Source of the DNA: Apodemus sylvaticus
Lineage: Eukaryota; Chordata; Mammalia; Rodentia; Muridae
DNA length: 64,000 nucleotides
Reading direction: 5' to 3'
NCBI RefSeq assembly: GCF_947179515.1
Contig: NC_067477.1
Span: 70,188,801 to 70,252,800, forward strand
Positions 23,473 through 33,539 of this stretch are shown here, in pieces. The position numbers and the translations under genes are program-made. Position 1 is the stretch's first letter, and each line of letters opens with the position of its first letter. The notes under the pieces were generated by a model. The model had not been told where the DNA came from. It ran no database searches and was given only the letters and a program-made list of their open reading frames with translations.

Positions 23473-23521
23473 GGCCCCTGCGCAAGGATGACACGCAAAT
23501 TCGTGAAGCGTTCCATATTTT
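23416..23521 (+). ncRNA. U6 spliceosomal snRNA gene, plus-strand copy
   Basis: U6 RNA pairs with U4, then with U2 and the 5' splice site, and forms the catalytic centre of the spliceosome in the nucleus. The 106-nt sequence is a full match to mammalian U6 as remembered: the 5' GTGCTCGCTTCGGCAGCAC hairpin, the central ACAGAG box, the AGC triad region and the 3' stem-loop ending CCATATTTT. It is identical to the minus-strand copy at 24030-24135. A complete Pol III type-3 promoter lies directly upstream: TATA at -30 to -24, PSE from -65, octamer at -222 and a Staf/SPH site just beyond it. That distinguishes it from the numerous promoterless U6 retropseudogenes. Transcription probably ends at the T4 run 23518-23521, shorter than the five Ts often seen, with a T5 run 12 bases later as backup. 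Confidence 0.96.
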
Positions 23522-23607
23522 GCAATCAGGACTTTTTAATATTAAAATGCTGGCATTGTAGTTTATCACATTTTACACTTTTTTTATAAGAGTTAGTTTG
23601 GCCATAA

Positions 23608-23877
23608 CTGGTAATACTAAACCCTAAGCACCTCGGGAATTATGACATTTTTCACTTGGAAGACTTGGATTATGAACTGCTTGATGATAGTTTTTTAATT
23701 TACATTGATGAATTGATGAACCCTCATCCGAGTGTGTGTGATACCTAAAACCAGCCTGCCATTAGGACCTATCTTAAAAGGCGCCTCTCTGCATGTAGCC
23801 TCGAAAATACACTGGCCAATGCTGCAGCACATAAATTTGATAATCAGCAGATTTCAGTTGAAGAAAACAAGCACTAG
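23608..23877 (+). pseudogene. Possible decayed coding fragment in the U6 spacer
   Basis: One frame runs 90 codons with a single internal TAA (after ...NPHPSVCDT) and ends at a TAG. It reads like protein: acidic and hydrophobic residues mix as in HLEDLDYELLDDSFLIYIDE, and after the stop RTYLKRRLSACSLENTLANA. No indel is needed. I do not recognise the parent protein. It may be a retrocopy fragment or chance. A further short frame, 23922-24008 (MFCVDLTMLL...), follows in the same spacer. Confidence 0.25.
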
Positions 23878-24029
23878 AGGTTAATTTTAATACAATAAGT
23901 TAGTGTAGGCATTTAATAGTGATGTTCTGTGTTGACTTGACGATGCTGCTGGTTATGAGGGAGAAGCGAAGTGTCGCTGTTGTGGATTTTGTTGACAAAA
24001 TTGTGTAATTAAGTAAGAAGAACTGAACC

Positions 24030-24078
24030 AAAATATGGAACGCTTCACGAATTTGCGTGTCATCCTTGCGCAGGGGCC

Positions 24079-24129
<51 letters not shown>

Positions 24130-24135
24130 GAGCAC
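24030..24135 (-). ncRNA. U6 spliceosomal snRNA gene, minus-strand copy
   Basis: This is a second full-length U6 gene, 106 of 106 bases identical to the plus-strand copy, and it faces that copy across a 508-bp spacer. All U6 landmarks are intact: 5' hairpin, ACAGAG box, 3' stem-loop and T4 end. Its promoter has the same spacing (TATA -30 to -24, PSE at -65, octamer-like site at -222), so it is expected to be a functional gene and not a retrocopy. The flanking promoter DNA has clearly diverged from the other arm while the RNA has not. That points to strong selection or gene conversion on the transcribed part. The octamer has one substitution (ATTTACAT), so this promoter may be weaker. Confidence 0.95.
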
Positions 24136-24158
24136 GAACCTAGGGTCTAGCTGCGGGC

Positions 24159-24165
24159 TATATAA
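24159..24165 (-). promoter_or_regulatory. TATA box of minus-strand U6
   Basis: TTATATA at -30 to -24, identical in sequence and position to the other copy. Confidence 0.9.
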
Positions 24166-24182
24166 GGGCTAAGAACTCTTTA

Positions 24183-24200
24183 ATCTTTAACTTAGGGTGA
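24183..24200 (-). promoter_or_regulatory. PSE of minus-strand U6
   Basis: On the minus strand TCACCCTAAGTTAAAGAT starts at -65 relative to the RNA. It keeps the TCACCCTAA core but differs from the plus-strand PSE in its 3' half. Confidence 0.88.
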
Positions 24201-24349
24201 CTTTCTTTTCGTGTTTTCCGAGTATCCCCGCACACCAGGAAACAAAGGAAGCTTTTTTCTACTGGAATTGTGTAGCAAAGCTCGTGAACCCCGCTGCTGA
24301 GCGGGGGTCGCGCTGGCAGTGTGGGTCGGTGTGGTTTACCTCTGGGGAT

Positions 24350-24378
24350 ATGTAAATGTACCCGGTGCATGTCGGGTA
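24350..24378 (-). promoter_or_regulatory. Distal sequence element of minus-strand U6, degenerate octamer
   Basis: On the minus strand a Staf-like site TACCCGACATGCACCGGG (24378-24361) is followed by ATTTACAT (24357-24350), which differs from the octamer consensus at one base. The spacing to the RNA start is the same as in the other copy (-222). Confidence 0.8.
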
Positions 24379-24539
24379 AGAGCCTTCCTCTAGAGGCCTG
24401 GGGAGGGGAGTGAGTTCTCAAAGCGTCCTCTCGCCGTCCTGCGACTTCTGTGTTGGAGCTTGGGAAATGTGTCGCAGCTAAGTCATAGGGCCCTGAATCG
24501 ATCACCTACTCTCCCCTCCCACACTAAAATATGAAAATT

Positions 24540-24960
24540 GTTACCTATATTCCACTGCGACGTAGGAACCCAGTGCCTGCCCAACCCGCCAGGTGATCCC
24601 TTCTACATAGACCTACTCGGTTCCAGAACTATCGGCTCCATACTCTAGGTGCGTAGCAAAAGCTCGGTGAGCACCTCGAGAGTGTGGGTACAATCTACTC
24701 CCGGCAGGCCAGGCGCTGCCTGGGCGGCCACGCCCTTCACTCGCTCCCGGCGGCTAGTCGCAGGTAGCTCCATCCCGTGCACAGTTTGCGCAGGCGCCGG
24801 CTGGGTCCAGGACTGAAGCTCGGCGACCAGGGGGGCCGCACCCCTCACAGGTGTCTGGCAGGCGCTCGCACGTTGCCTGGTAACCAAACATCCGGAACAC
24901 AGATGGAAGGGCGGAAGCCCACCTACTTGGCGTGAGAGGGGAACTTGAAGATTTACACTG
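24540..24960. promoter_or_regulatory. CpG-rich segment with NRF1 and RFX motifs, possible promoter
   Basis: This is the most GC- and CpG-dense stretch of the window, and it stands out from AT-rich flanks. It contains TGCGCAGGCGC (24787-24797), a perfect NRF1 site, and GTTGCCTGGTAAC (24872-24884), a perfect X-box half-site pair for RFX factors. No TATA box is obvious. A 106-codon minus-strand frame (24645-24965) overlaps it but looks like a by-product of high GC. The segment could be the start of an unannotated noncoding transcript, or an enhancer linked to the U6 pair. Confidence 0.5.
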
Positions 24961-25244
24961 CTCACTTTGGAGGAGACAGCAGAGTCACTTCTTGTACTTC
25001 CTTTTCTTTTCCTTTATATTAAATGACGTTGGCCCTGTTACAATACAAATGTGTAAAACACGCCTACTTGGAGGAAATATTTGTAATTTTAAATAAGTGC
25101 AAAGCCTTGACTGTTCAAGTCATAGCTTTGTGGGCTGTAAAATGAAGGACAAAGGTCAGAAACTCGGTTTGTTTGGTGTGGTTTCAGTATTTCTCAGAAT
25201 GAAGTCTAGGCAAAGGTTTTCCTGTGTGCTTTTAATTAGCACCA

Positions 25245-25385
25245 TTAGTCGGTTGTGGTGTGGCACCTGCCTGTAATCCCAGTACTTGAGAGGAAAACAC
25301 AGAAGATCCAGAAGTTCATAGGCAGACTTCCCTACATAGTGAATACAAGCCCAGCCTGGGCTAGTCAGTTAAATGCCTTCTCTTG
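25245..25385 (+). mobile_element. Diverged B1-like SINE
   Basis: GGCACCTGCCTGTAATCCCAG and CCCAGCCTGGGCTAG in B1 order. A GT run lies beyond at 25467-25484. Confidence 0.5.
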
Positions 25386-25499
25386 GGCAGACAAGCAAGG
25401 CCTATCCTTGTTCCCACAGCAAACAGAAGATGAGCCTCCAAAGGACGCTCTGGGGGGCGGGGGCGGGTGTGTGTGTGTGTGTGTGAATCAAGGAGTTGA

Positions 25500-26490
25500 G
25501 CTGCCTTCTATGATGTAAACAAGGAGTTGCTCACAGAACCAGGGTGTTCATCCCCAGGTTACACCTAGAAAGCCTTTACCCAGAAGACTTCTCCACCCTT
25601 CCATCCACCCCACCCCCTTCGTGTCCCCAGTTTACACTACCACCTCACCTCAGCGAGGCCACTTGTAGCTATGGATAAAATTACGTACTACAATAGGTAG
25701 GGTGGACTCAGGTAAGGGTCTCCTGACCTCCCTGCCCCTTTCTGAGCAGGTGTAAGTTAGCAAGTCCCACTGAGAGCTTTTGCCAGTAGACACTACGGAA
25801 TGTGGCAAGATGAATTTTGTTTGGTTCAGAAGATAGTCCTGTACAACACCTAAACACACTCTGTCTCAATAAATTTAATAAACAAACGAACTACTGACGG
25901 ACAAGGCATGTTACTTAATTCAACTAGAGGTTTTTTTTTTCTTGTCCTCCCGTCTTTCCTCCAATCTGGCACGTGAAATCATTTTAAAACTTGTTTAATT
26001 GGCACCACTTTTCTGATGTACAAAAGAAGGACCCACTGTGAAGTCATATTCCGCACCGCTGGGACAAAAGCAGAGGAGAGCAGGAGGTCCACATGCATTT
26101 CTGGTGCTTTCCTTCTCTGTGCTAAAGTTGATTGTTTTCTTTAACAACTTTTGAAAAGGAATAAAAACACTTCTTTCCTCCAAGAAAAAAAGAAGTGAAA
26201 AATGGCATGTCTATTGAATTATACAGTTAGAAACTTTTAAATTAGCTTTGGTATAAAAGCTTTGCTATTAGCCTGTCTTTTATGATAATTTTTATTAATT
26301 TACTTACTTTACATCCAGATTGCAGCTTCTCCTCCCTCCCCTCCCCTGACCTCCTCCTTTTGTTTGGATAAACTAACATTTCAGTTTGAATGTTTGCTAA
26401 TCAAGCCAACTTCAGGTTTAGGTCAGAAAATTTGCATTAGTTTAATGTATTTTTATTGCAATGTCCCCATGAGATTATATGAATTTTAGT
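25500..26490. other. No gene recognised
   Basis: Only a possible reverse L1-tail-like bit (TTTACTTACTTTACATCC, 26300) is suggestive. Confidence 0.35.
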
Positions 26491-26499
26491 ACTTCTTTT

Positions 26500-26650
26500 A
26501 ATATTTTCATTGCATTATTTTTATTTATTTCCTATGCATGTATGCTGTGGTCAGAGGACAACTTGTTAGGAGTTAGATTTTAGCTTCTAGGGATAAAGCT
26601 CTAACCATCGGGCTGGAGAGCAAGTGCCTCTATCCATCTCACTGGTTTTC
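26500..26650 (-). mobile_element. B3-like SINE
   Basis: GTGGTCAGAGGACAACTTGTTAGGAG followed by CATCTCACTGG is a diverged reverse B3. Confidence 0.6.
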
Positions 26651-26954
26651 AGTACTTCTGAGAACTCCAAAGTATGTGGGTAAGATTTAGTTTTCTTTTC
26701 TTTCAAGTGGAAAATTAACTTGAGATAGAGATTATAGAAGAAAGCATAGGAAAGTATTTTTGCAACCTTGGGGTGAACAAAGAGTTCTAAGATAGAGTAC
26801 AGAAAGTAGAAACGCCGAAAAACCTGTCAAACTGGTCTTTATCAAAACGTAAACCCTGTTCAACACAGAGTCAAACTGCACTACAAGACAAAAACTGAAG
26901 AAAATAATCACGATCCATCTTCAGAAATGTATCAGGAATAAATCAAGATAGGCT

Positions 26955-27175
26955 AGAAAAAAGGCTAGGTAGTAAAGAGCACTGGATGCTCTTCCAGAGG
27001 ACCCAGGCTCATTCATAGCAATCACATGATGCCTCTCAGATCAATATCTTAAACCCCTGTTCTGGGGACTGACCACCTCTTCTGATTTCTGAAGGCACCA
27101 GGTACATTGTGGAACATAGACAGACATACATGCAGGCAAAACATTCATAAGCATGAGATAAAATAAACCTAAAAT
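26955..27175 (+). mobile_element. B2/B3-like SINE
   Basis: AAAGAGCACTGGATGCTCTTCC, AGAGGACCCAGGCTCA and CACCTCTTCTGATTTCTGAAGG in order, then an A-rich tail. Confidence 0.75.
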
Positions 27176-27214
27176 ATGTTAAGTAATAAATTGAAGTATG
27201 CTTTTAAATTCAGC

Positions 27215-27420
27215 ATTAAAAATATATCAAAGAACTGGCAAAAGATTTAGACAAATACTTCGCAAAAATAAAACAAATGAAAATCAAAGTGAAACAAAAA
27301 GCGACAATGAAAAAAAGATATATAAATGCCTCACATGCAAATGGAAACAAATTCATCACCATTAATCATCAGAAAAATGCTAATGTCCACTGATTACCAT
27401 TTCACAGTACAAAAATGGCA
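27215..27420 (+). mobile_element. Degraded L1 ORF2 fragment
   Basis: AAAGAACTGGCAAAAGATTTAG and AATCATCAGAAAAATGCTAATG resemble the ORF2 C-terminal coding region in diverged form. Confidence 0.55.
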
Positions 27421-27440
27421 AAAGCTAAGAATACAACTCA

Positions 27441-27642
27441 GGCTGGGCGGTGGTGGCGCACGCCTGTAATTCTAGCACTCTGGGAGGCAGAGGCAGGTGG
27501 ATTTCTGAGTTCGAGGCCAGCCTGGTCTACAGAGTGAGTTCCAGGACAGCCAGGGGTATACAGAGAAAGCCTGTCTCGAAAAAACCAAATCCAAAAAACA
27601 AAAAAACAAAACAAAAAAACAAAACAAAAAAAAAAAAAAAAA
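27441..27642 (+). mobile_element. B1 SINE with long A-rich tail
   Basis: GGCTGGGCGGTGGTGGCGCACGCC start through GTCTCGAAAAAACC, then 55 bases of A with scattered C. Confidence 0.95.
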
Positions 27643-27721
27643 CTGCAGAGCAGCTTGAGCTCCTAGGGAGGGAGACAAGGGAAGTGGTACATTTTTGAAC
27701 AACTGTTTAGTTTTTCCTATG

Positions 27722-28098
27722 CAATGATTCATGCTAATTATCACCTTGGCATAATCAGGAATCACAGGAAGGTGGGCATCTGACATTCCTGGGGGTGATT
27801 AGCTTGATATTAGTTGTGATATAGATTGATATGAGGCCCATTTTAACTGTTGGTGCAAGCACTCTCTGGGCAGGAGATTGGGGACTGTATAGGATAGAGA
27901 CGTGAACAGAGCTAGCAGGGCAGCACTCATCCTCTCCCCTCATTGTGGATATCATGTGACCAGCTACTTCAAGTTCCTGCTGCCCAGACTTCCTTCCCTG
28001 ATCTGTGTACCTTGAACTGTGAGTGTATGTAAATGACTCTTAAAATTACTTTTGCCCAGAGTATTTTATCACAGCAATAAAAAACTGGGAAGTCTTAG
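27722..28098 (+). mobile_element. MaLR-like LTR
   Basis: Same type as the one cut at 7254/7766: GTGACCAGCTACTTCAAGTTCC, TGAACTGTGAG, a TTTTGCCCAGAGTATTTTATCACAGCAATAA end. Confidence 0.6.
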
Positions 28099-28365
28099 AG
28101 AGGGAAACATATTGGAGCCCACCAGTTTCTAAATATTTAGACAGGAGAAATTAAGGACTTAATTAAGACTTAAGTCCACAGACTTGTTGAATGACATGGG
28201 GAAGGCTGGATTGTGACATATGGTTACAATGGAATGATATTCAGTCATAAGAAGAAGTGTGTTGCCGATGTGCACAGAATGAATGTGTTTCACAGGTGTG
28301 GTGCACAAAAGAAGGCAGTTGGGAGAGGTTCGCATCATGATTCTATTCACGAAAGTCTACGTGCA

Positions 28366-28545
28366 TGTGCCAGCGAGATGACTCAGCAAGTGAAGGTGCT
28401 TACTTGCTGCTGCGCCTGACAACCTGAGCTCTCTGGGACCTACAAGGTGGGAGAAGAGAACCAATTTCTGAATTTCTCACAAGGCACAGGCATTCCCCAA
28501 ATCCCACATACATAGATAAATGCAATTAAGAAATGTTTAAGGCTC
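28366..28545 (+). mobile_element. B3-like SINE
   Basis: CAGCGAGATGACTCAGCAAG, GGTGCTTACTTGCTGC, GCGCCTGACAACCTGAGC and an A-rich end. Confidence 0.75.
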
Positions 28546-29285
28546 CCAGGACTCCATGTGGGTGACCTTAGCCAAAATGCCCAACAGTGGGGTGATGGAA
28601 CCTGAAGAGACTACATCCAGTAGACCCCAGTGGAAGCATGGGGGGCACTAACACACCTTCAAGATTTCCAACACAGAATTGTTCCTGTCTAAAAGGAATG
28701 CAGGGACAAAACTGGAGCAGAGACTAACAAAAGGCGGACCAGTGACTGGCCCAACTTAGGACCCATCCCATGGGCAGGCACCAAACCCTGACACTATTAC
28801 TGATACTTATGTTACGCTTGCAGAGAGGAGCCTAGCATGGCTGTCCTCTGAGAGGCTCTACCAGCAGCTGTCTGAGACAGAGGCAGATACTCACAGCCAA
28901 GCATTGGACAGAGGTCAGAGACCCCTATGGAAGAATTAGGGGATGTACTAAAGAACTGAAGGGGATGCCAACCCCATAGGAAGATCAACAGTGTCAACTA
29001 ACCTGGACCCATGGGAGCTCCCAGAGACTGAACCACCAACCAAAGAGCATACACTGGCTGGTCTGAGGCCCCTGGCATACATGTAGCAGAGGACTGCCTT
29101 GTCCGGCCTCAGTGGGAGAGGATGTGCCTAATCAGACACAGACTTAATGCCCCAGGGAAAAGAGATACAGTGGGGGCACCCTCTCATAGACAAAGGGAAT
29201 GGGGAGTAGGAGAGGGAAGAACTCTGCCAGGGAGGATGAAGAGGCAACATTTGAGATGTAAATAAATAATAATAAAAAATGTCTA
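28546..29285 (+). mobile_element. L1 3' UTR
   Basis: CAGCAGCTGTCTGAGACAGAGG, GACCCCTATGGAAGAATTAGGG and GGGAGCTCCCAGAGACTGAACC are consecutive blocks of the Mus L1 3' UTR. The copy ends in AATAAATAATAATAAAAAA. Confidence 0.85.
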
Positions 29286-29289
29286 AGTT

Positions 29290-31305
29290 AGCTATGCTAA
29301 AGTCTATGCATAAGCAAAGCTAGACTAATTGTAATGGAAATACTAATGGTTAAAGACAGAAATGGTGTCTAGACTACTAGGTGTTCCAGGGAAGGGAACT
29401 TTCTGGAATGATGTAAAGTTCTTCGTGTCAGTCAGCATGTTGTATACTCATCTTTCAGAACATTTCAAATGCCTACTTGCATCTAAATCTTACTAAAAAT
29501 TGTCAGTTACACTGCAGCAACACTATGCTTAAATAAAGAAAACTTTGGATTGCTGATGTCTACGACCAAGGGGTTCACTGCTTTAAACAGTAAAACCCTG
29601 GCTTCTAGAACTTTATCTGTATCCTCTTGCTCCATATGTATTGATTCCTCACAGTTGGTAGACATCCTAACTGGAGAAGTTTCAGTCAAATTGAGTTGAA
29701 AACTATCTATGTAACTTTGTGACGTTGTTAATTGCGTACTTTCCAAGTGATAGTATTTTATTTACAAAGTTCTCAATGTTCTTGGCACCAGTGTAGAGCA
29801 ATGATTTAGTCCCTCAACTTTTTGCTTCACAGAGTTCTCCTGTGTAGAAGAGATAAACAATGAGAAGGTATGCAAATGAAAGAGTAGGGAATTCAGCTGA
29901 CCATTAATACAGTGAAGATAAAATATTTAGAGAGTGAAATACGAGACCATATTTTACTCACTGCAGAGACCAAGTATGTGAGTCACATGAGCTTGCATGT
30001 CCTTCTCCTCCATTCAGCTCCCTCGTGATCACAAAGTCAATCTCTTTTAGTCTCATGGTACAGTGACAATCTGCTTTGAAACATGAAAACATGAAGTCAC
30101 GCTCCACTTGTGCTCATTATTTCCTCACACAGTCTCTTGGAGAGGACAGATGGACAGATGGACAGTTCATCTGCTCATTAGACGACAATTAAGAGTACAG
30201 GAGTGTGCATTTAAAGAGAAGCACATGGCATGGTGCAGAGCCGCTTCCACTTCACTGGAGATCCCAGTTCTTCTCATGGCTTGACCATCTAAGGCACTAC
30301 CTAGTCAAGAACTCGGGAATTTCTATATCTCTAAGCTCCAAGGGCCCTATACAAATACAACTTATACAACCCCATTTGTCACATCAAGCATAGCACAGGT
30401 TGTAAATGTTCATGCTTTAAAATTCTGGTGAGCTCTTAGGACACCAGAATGGTTTCTGTCATCCAGTTGATCCCCATGATCACAAATTGTTGGGCATCTA
30501 TTACATTCTGTTATGATAGTATTGCTGCTTTTAATCTCTTTGCTTATTTTGGTTCTTATCAATAAAGAGACAGAGGATTCAGCTCCTTAGAATTCTAGCT
30601 TTCTTTGACACCAGTGAAAAGCCAAAAATAGTAATAATCTCAGTTAAGATCACAAATCTTGTTCCAACCCAGTTTTGTTTTTAGTCAAAGCCAACTACTA
30701 TACAAACTTAAACAGGTGAAATTATTCCTGTACTTCTAGTTTCTACTATGAACTTGGCACTAGCCTGAAAAATACCACTGCTTCCCTTAGAGGACTCTTT
30801 AGATGCTCAGGAAGGACAGCTCATTGCCTGTTTGGAATCAGAGACCTGCAGAGGACAAACATGATCTGCCAACTGGCTTACTCATTACTGTAAGAATGGA
30901 ATTTCATCAGAAAGCCCGAGTTGTCCTTCCTGGGCTCATGATCCAGCATCTCCTCTCCACCCAGCAATCCCCGTGGGAGAGGCCCATGCTGATGGTCAGC
31001 TGACCCCTCCTAGGTGAAAAGCTGTACTTCTGTTCATCTGCCTTAGGGAATGGAGACAGTGGTGATGGTAACTCTTGAGAAATCAAGAAGCAGGAACGTA
31101 AATGAAGGCAAGGAATGAACTTGAGGCAGAAAACCATGCATTCTTGATTTTTGAACTGAGCAAAACCTGGGGCTCAAAAATTGTTATATAAATTATAGTT
31201 ATTTTTAAAAAAAAGTAGACAGGGGTAAGCTACACAGGCAGAAGAAAAGGAGGAAGAGGAGGACTCTCTTTCTCTTCCATATTCTAAAATACAGGATTAG
31301 TAAAT
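29290..31305. other. Mostly unrecognised; one weak coding-like fragment
   Basis: A 79-codon minus-strand frame (29507-29746, MESTQLTTSQSYIDSFQLNL...) reads somewhat like protein. About 100 bp upstream on the same strand is an acceptor-like CTCTTCTACACAG near 29840. No homology recognised; treat as unproven. Confidence 0.25.
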
Positions 31306-31309
31306 AACC

Positions 31310-31402
31310 CCTGGGCTGGAGATCAGGGGCCAGTGCCTCTGCCTAGCATGTGGCAGGCCTTGTTTTCAATCCTCAACACTTCAAAGGCAAACAAACAAAA
31401 AC
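31310..31402 (+). mobile_element. ID-like SINE
   Basis: GGGCTGGAGATCAGGGGCCAGTGCCTC then GCCTAGCATGTGGCAGGCC is a diverged tRNA-derived ID head, followed by an (ACAAA)n tail. Confidence 0.6.
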
Positions 31403-31724
31403 TTCTTTTCTGTAAATTACATGATCTTAATCTGTAGAGTTGTTAGAAACACAGTGGGGACATATCAGAATTTAGGTCTTACCTCTGTCTTTAAATGGCA
31501 CTATCTAGAGTCCGTTGTACTTATTCACAATGCCTTAAGAATAAACCATCTTCTGTAATCAAAAGATTAAAAAGTAAGACTGTGCACTCAGTGTGGCTGG
31601 CTCACAAAAGATACTCCAAAAACCTATTGTTTCATATTCTCTCTTCTTTCTGTAAGGTTCTTAATCACATAATGCTTTGTGTAACTCGTTACCTGGGTGT
31701 GTCTTATCTTCCCCCCTGACCCCC

Positions 31725-31835
31725 CTTCGTTAGACTTTGACCTCTGTAAGGATGGAGGTGGCAGCTTACTCACGCCTGTTCCCCTGAATGAGGTCCTTAC
31801 CCAGAGAAGGATCTTGAAAAATTATACACTGAATA
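31725..31835 (+). mobile_element. Possible MIR/L2-like remnant
   Basis: CGTTAGACTTTGACCTCTGTAAGG resembles the conserved 3' region of ancient mammalian MIR/L2. Weak match. Confidence 0.3.
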
Positions 31836-31870
31836 TTACTATTTATTACCCAGCAAGCACTCAGCATTTT

Positions 31871-32043
31871 GTGTGTGTGTGTGTGTGTGGTTTTTTGGTA
31901 TTTTTCGAGACAGGGTTTCTCTGTGTAGCCCTGGCTGTCCTGGAATTCACTCTGGAGACCAGGCTGGCCTCAAACTCAGAAATCCGCCTGCCTCTGCCTC
32001 CCAGAGTGCTGGGATTACAGGTATGTGTCACCACCGCCTGGCC
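31871..32043 (-). mobile_element. B1 SINE with 15-bp target-site duplication
   Basis: Reverse B1. AGCACTCAGCATTTT flanks it exactly on both sides (31856-31870 and 32044-32058). A GT run (31871-31888) sits in the tail. Confidence 0.97.
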
Positions 32044-32354
32044 AGCACTCAGCATTTTAATAAACAAAACTATCCCCAAATTCCCAGTGATCTCCCTCCT
32101 GATGGAGTGGACACTTTTATTTTTTTAAGCTGTCTTTCTAGACCATTTGATTAAATCAGTAGCCTTTCTACTTCAGACAGGCAATCTTCTGAGGACTGAC
32201 TGGGCTGTTCCCGTTTCGTCTGAGGCTTATTTTGGTCCTGATTAGCTCGTGTTGTGCATGTTTGCCCTATCCTAAGCACTGGTCCTTTCTTCCTTTCATC
32301 ACCAGACCATCCATGATCTACAGTGGCCGATCCCCAGCATGGCTGTCTACATAT

Positions 32355-32425
32355 GCTATCCAGTCACATGCCACATAACATTTCCAACATACAGCAAGGG
32401 TCCCATAAGATTATAAGGTACCCAG
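32355..32425 (+). mobile_element. MER2-like DNA transposon, left end
   Basis: CCAGTCACATGCCACATAACA and GGTCCCATAAGATTATAA match the start of MER2 (Tigger-related), as remembered. Confidence 0.6.
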
Positions 32426-32562
32426 ACCAGAAACACATAGCTGAAGAGAAGCCCAGAAAAATGGGAAATAGCAGGAAAATTAAAAGTAACCCTAAGATGA
32501 TTCACTGTTGATAGGGTTAGAAGTTTTAGCAGACCTCAGTGAACCCTTTCAAAAGTGACAGT

Positions 32563-32755
32563 GGGGCTGGCACGGACTGCACGCTGGGTAAAGAAGCTTG
32601 CCACCAATCCCAACGCTGCCAATCCTGACCACCACACTGGGGGAAGGGAAGGGATAACTCCAACAAGTGGCCATCTGACCCCCACATGTTTACCCATGAA
32701 CAACACACACACAAAGACACATGCAAATGAAAATTTAATTTTGTAAAAATGTAGA
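32563..32755 (+). mobile_element. B3-like SINE
   Basis: GGGTAAAGAAGCTTGCCACC and CATCTGACCCCCACATG, then CA-rich and A-rich tail. Confidence 0.65.
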
Positions 32756-33179
32756 AAATATGGAACCAACCCTGAAACATTATCTTTATAATGGAACATT
32801 CACACTACACTACCTACTTAGAAGCAAACCTAGAATAAAAAAAAAAGGAAAACCTAGAAACCCCACAAAAGACAGATGTCTGAAGTGGCACCTGCTCACA
32901 GAGCGCCCCAGGCCCATCCTTCAGGGAGTGTTACAGAAAGATCTCGTTCTCCAGGAAATGGCAGCTCCATTTGTGTTACTGCCTGAACCTTCCAATAGGA
33001 CAAGATATGAGGGTGGAAGCCAGTGATAATGATTATCCCAATCTTATAAAAGCCTTGGTGAATTTGTGGGCTTTTTCCTTAAAAAAAAAGTTTTTAAAAA
33101 TTATAATAGAAAAAAGGCTAAAGAGTCATGATATAATCAAAGAAAAATATTCTGTACCCAATACAAAATGTATATATGT

Positions 33180-33331
33180 TTTGTTTTTGTTTTTTCAAGA
33201 CAGGGCTTCTCTGTGTACCCCTGGCTGTCCTGGAACTCACTCTGTAGACCAGGCTGGCCTTGAACTCAGAAATCTGCCTGCCTCTGCCTCCCAAGTGCTG
33301 GGATTAAAGACATGCCCCACCACTGCCTGGC
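33180..33331 (-). mobile_element. B1 SINE
   Basis: Reverse B1, T-rich tail to CCACTGCCTGGC. ATATATGTTTT on both sides is its target-site duplication. Confidence 0.95.
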
Positions 33332-33339
33332 AATATATG

Positions 33340-33445
33340 TTTTAAGATTTATTATTTATTTATGTGTATTAACATGCAGCTCGTGTGTTTATATGCACAC
33401 AGTACAAACCTGTGTGCCCCTGTGCCCTCAGAGGACAGTCCTAGC
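33340..33445 (-). mobile_element. B3-like SINE fragment
   Basis: ATTTATTTATGTGTATTAAC...GTGCCCTCAGAGGACAG is the 3' half of a reverse B3. Confidence 0.45.
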
Positions 33446-33539
33446 AATGCATATATTCTAAGCTAAGCACCTTCCAAAAGCATCCAAAGTTTTTAAAAAT
33501 ACAAAAGTCTATAAAGTAAAAATAAAGGTTATAAAAGGA

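Larger units (their letters stand above)
23131..24420. repeat. 391-bp inverted repeat carrying the two U6 genes
   Basis: The left arm is 23131-23521 and the right arm 24030-24420. Both are 391 bp with no net length difference. The inner 106 bp are identical (U6). The outer 285 bp (promoters) are clearly homologous but substituted throughout. Similarity starts at the shared AACTCACTC...CCAGGCCTCTAGAGG block. The 508-bp centre is unique. Confidence 0.9.

Noticed and set aside
23369..23569. 66-codon minus-strand frame across the plus-strand U6 gene
   Set aside because: Antisense shadow of the U6 gene and promoter; no evidence for coding.
24645..24965. 106-codon minus-strand frame in the CpG-rich segment
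   Set aside because: High GC lowers stop frequency; no recognisable domain and frame content looks random.
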